From positions 57,645,158 to 57,709,157 of the forward strand of contig NC_085049.1 in the NCBI RefSeq assembly GCF_963662255.1: a stretch of 64,000 bases of DNA, read 5' to 3'. Under the pieces are notes generated by a model. The model was not told the origin of the DNA. It made no database searches and saw only the letters and a program-made list of their open reading frames with translations. Every line of letters begins with the position of its first letter. Within the stretch, counting starts at the first letter, position 1. The DNA comes from Cinclus cinclus (lineage: Eukaryota > Chordata > Aves > Passeriformes > Cinclidae). The position numbers and the translations under genes were made by a program. Positions 60,590 to 64,000 of this stretch are shown piece by piece.

Positions 60590-63500
60590 TTTTCAAGATT
60601 TTGGTTTATACTGCCCAGTTGCTTCCTTTCTTCAGGATTTGGTGAGGGAAAGCAGCAGAAGCACACCTGAGAGAGTGAGAGGAGCCTTGCAGTGCTGTTA
60701 TCCAGCAGCTTACCCCACCTCTGGGTTTTAGGGCAAAAATAATCTGCTTCACCGTACTGCTCCCAAAATTCCGTGTGGATCCTGAAGGAGGAAGAGCTGA
60801 GCCTGGGCTGCATTAGTAAATCCAGTTTTGGAAGGGCACATGGCACTGCAAATTGCTGGCAGAGTAAATAGTATATAGATAACCTGGGGAGATTATAGAG
60901 ATCTTTAATGCTTTCCTCCTCCTGTTTTTTTATGTGAAGCATGTTTCTTTTTTGTCAGGATGGAGGACCTGGGGGTGACTACTACTCATTTTGGCCTATC
61001 CCAGTATAAATAGGAGCTGTTGTTCTACAGAGGGGGATGGTGCTGGCAATTATGGAAGAGATCTAATTGTGGTCACATGCTGGGGCTGGAGGCAGCATCT
61101 GAAGAAGGAAAGACAAAGGGGTCGAGGAGGGTTCTTGGATGGAGGTGACATGTGTTGACTGAGAGACTGGAGTACTGTGAGACCTGGGAATGGAAGCAGG
61201 GTGTAAGAATGTGGTGGCAGCTGAAATGGGGGGTATTAGGGTGGCACTCTCAGGATGTGATCACCTTGCCATAGTATTGGCATCCCCTAGAGCAAGAGGG
61301 TGCAGGCTTGCTCTTCCCTTGGGAAGGGCTGCAGGGACTACTTTCCCTGGGTAGGACAGATAACTTTGTTAGTCACAAATTCTGATAAAGTTGGGTTGCA
61401 GATCTTAGTCACGTGCACGAGGCCCTTGGGCAACCCAGTGGATGGTGCAAGAGTCCAGGCAATGAGCTCAGCTCACTTCTGAGCCTGTCAAGTGCCAGGG
61501 CTTGCTGTTGATGGCTTTTGGCCTCCCGCCTCTGGCCTCAAAACTCTTCTGTCCCTGTGCTGCCTAAGGTCCAGGATTTTCCCTCTGCCTCCCAGTAGGA
61601 CATGGCTGTTGCCATCGAGCTTGGAGCAGGCAAGCATTTGGCAGTTTGGGGGCTGGGATGACAAGAGGTGAAAGAGCAGCTCAGGGCAGCTGTTTCCAGG
61701 CTGCAGAGCTTGGTCTTGCCATGGGACTTTATAGGACCCAAAAGAGAAGGAGAAAAAACAGTTCAGGGCACAGTGTTGCAGGTCATGTGTGCTTTTTAGA
61801 AAAATTAACCACTCAAACAACAGTCTGCACAGTTGTACCTATTCCTAGAGGCGGAAACTCCCAAAAGCGGGGCACTGGGGGACAAACAGAGGATGAGCAA
61901 GGGGTGAACTGCACACTGCTCTTTGCACAGGGCTCAGCACCCTGCTCACCCACCCCTTCCCCGAAGAGTTTGGTATCTTGTGTTTGGGTTGGTTTGTTGG
62001 GTGGTGTGTTGTTTATTTCTGATGGGGGCTGCTCAGCCTGATAAATGCATGGCGTAAGCAGAGGCGAAATGTGTGTGCCCTTGACATGTGGTGGAGCTGC
62101 CCCTCCTTGAGGCTCTGTGTCTGCAGATCAGCCCCCAGCAGGGTAGGGTCATCCCCTCATCCCGGGGTGATGGGGGAAGCGCCTCCAAAATTGGCATGGC
62201 ATTAATCAGGCAGACCCTGTCTCGCCTGCGTCGGGGAGATATGGTCACAGCGTTGTCTCCACATCCTTATCTCCTGGGAGCAGGGAAGCTGGGTGGGGGA
62301 AGAGTGGTCGGGAGAAGAAATGACCAAAATGCCTGTGGGTGACAGGCGTGATGGCTGGAAGAGCCCAAAAAACATTCCAGAGTGATGGTTGTACCCCATG
62401 GGCTTGCTTGCAGCTGGATTGTGGCTGTGAGAAACATCCCACCCTCAAGCACAGGGAAAACCCACAGCTGTATAGCACCATGGTTGTATGGGAGCTAGCA
62501 CCCAGCTCTCATAAGAAGTTTACCCTTAAAAAACAGTCCAATAATCTTTTAAAACTGGTAATCAGTCCAGCAGCCAGGGGTGATGCCCCCTCGCCATTTG
62601 TATCCTTCAAGCCTGCTCTGCCACTAGAATAGCCAGGTTGAGTGGCTACATGCTGGGCTGACCACACTGCATTGCACACCAGGGACTCAGAGCTGAAACT
62701 CTGATGAGCAGAACTGGAACTTCAGCTAGTTTCCCTGTTTTTGCTCTTAAAAAAGCACAGAAGCATTTGGATCTGAGTACCGCAAACACCAAGTCCCACT
62801 GCTGGGGATTTTGAGCCTCTCTGAAATGGAAACTGGGTAAAATGAAATGTTATCTCTGACATTAATTGCCAGAAGTGCCCTGGTGTTCTCAAAGGCCTAT
62901 GAACAGCTGTTCTGCCCTTACAAGGCTGGGGCTGTTACCCGGTGGATCCATAGCACATCCACAGAGGACATGGTTTGACCATTTAAGACAAAATCTGCAG
63001 CTGGAAATGTGTAAATCCGTAGGGGTCTGGTTGAACTCAGTGCAGGCAGGGAGAAGGTAAACAGGATTACAGAGGGGATTCTTCTACCAGGCTCTGTCCT
63101 CTGGGGTTTGTTGGAGATGTTGGATTTCCCAGTCTCTGCAGAATAATGCCAGAAAGGGAAGGCTGAGGAGGCAGGGAGTGGTTGGGTAGCAATAATTGAG
63201 GAGAAAAGTGGGTGCAGGGAGTAACCCACCCCATCCAGGGCATGGTGGCAGCTTCCTGTAGCCAAAATACAGTCATGAACCCAAGATGGCCATAGTGGCA
63301 CGTGTGCCAATGGGAATAACTTTTCCTTCTGGATGAGTCCCCTGTGCCACCTGCAGTGGTGGTGGTAGTGAGGGGCAGGGGGGTGCCAGAAGTGCTGGAC
63401 CCACTTCCCAGAGGCAGCAGGGCTTGCATTGATTGGCAGCATATGCCTTCCACCTGAGGCCTGACATCCTGCCATCCTTTCATCCTCATAATCCTGACCA

Positions 63501-64000
63501 GTTCATGTTAAAGATGCATTGTCAAAACAGTGCAAAAATTTCAAGGGGTGCATTCCAATATCAAGTGGGATACTTTGGGGTTTGTCTTGGTCTGACCAGG
63601 TTACTCTCCATGTGCAAAGCTGTCAGCAGCCTCATGAACTGTGACCACCTGTGTGCCTTCCCTTCAGTGAGTTGCCTGGGGATGTGGGATCTTCCCCTTA
63701 GTTTGACTAGCTAAAAATTAGGGATCTAGTGCATACGAAAGGGCCAGAACCTCCATGCACAGGGGAGAGCATGTTTGTTTGCCAGCAGCGGCACCCGCCG
63801 GAGGAGGATGAGCAGCCCAGATCAGCAGCAGGAGCTGCCCAGGTGAAGGGTTGAGATTAGACCCCGAAGGTGGCCAGAGTTAGGTAAAGCATCTGCCATG
63901 TCCCTCCCTGTCACCTTTCCCCCCCCCCCCACAACCTTTGCCTCCCCATCACTGCACTGGATTGATAATCCCTGCCTGGGTTTGTGGTCTGGAAGCTCTG
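60590..64000. other. intergenic, downstream of TRIOBP
   Basis: No complete gene seen. The next genes expected from human gene order (H1-0, GCAT) are not recognised; in particular there is no histone globular-domain open frame. A C-run of 12 lies at 63919-63930. One weak candidate exon near 63808 is reported under findings. Confidence 0.55.

Noticed and set aside
60590..64000. Search for histone H1-0/H5, the expected next gene
   Set aside because: No single-exon Lys/Ala-rich frame with a globular domain exists in the remaining sequence.
1..64000. CRISPR arrays, bacterial operons, riboswitches, phage elements
   Set aside because: The window is vertebrate nuclear DNA with spliced genes; none of these is present or expected.

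Overview
The window is nuclear DNA of a bird. A 3' fragment of a CR1 LINE lies in a galectin intron, the genes have vertebrate exon-intron structure, and the galectin resembles the chicken C-14/CG-1B type more than mammalian galectin-1. Species cannot be fixed from the sequence. Gene names come from recalled protein families; no database search was possible.

Layout: 1-13.1 kb holds no gene I can support. A complete four-exon galectin-1 gene (+) follows at 13.2-16.7 kb, with a TATA-like promoter and a poly(A) signal. An intronless urotensin-2-receptor-like GPCR (-) lies at 19.1-20.2 kb. An 11-exon ADAP-family ArfGAP with two PH domains (-) lies at 23.4-29.5 kb and closes to a 378-residue protein with every splice phase consistent. 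NOL12 (+, six exons) is at 30.7-33.4 kb with its own CpG-rich promoter. TRIOBP (+) fills 37.4-60.5 kb. It has a long form starting near 38.9 kb and a short Tara form of 591 residues starting from an internal CpG island at 46.56 kb. The last 3.5 kb after its poly(A) signal holds no gene I can support.

The galectin, NOL12 and TRIOBP are in the order known from human chromosome 22q13.1. In human, LGALS1 and NOL12 are neighbours; here a GPCR and an ADAP gene sit between them. Both belong to families whose well-known members map elsewhere (UTS2R, ADAP1, ADAP2). The pair therefore looks like an ancestral block kept in this bird and lost or moved in mammals, and it is the most interesting feature of the window. 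TRIOBP also seems to lack the large repeat exon (R1/R2 actin-bundling repeats) of human TRIOBP, while carrying a short series of acidic-Trp-Lys motifs.

There is no operon-like functional unit. The genes are independent vertebrate loci: an extracellular lectin, a peptide GPCR, a phosphoinositide-binding Arf GAP, a nucleolar RNA-binding protein and an actin/Trio-binding scaffold.
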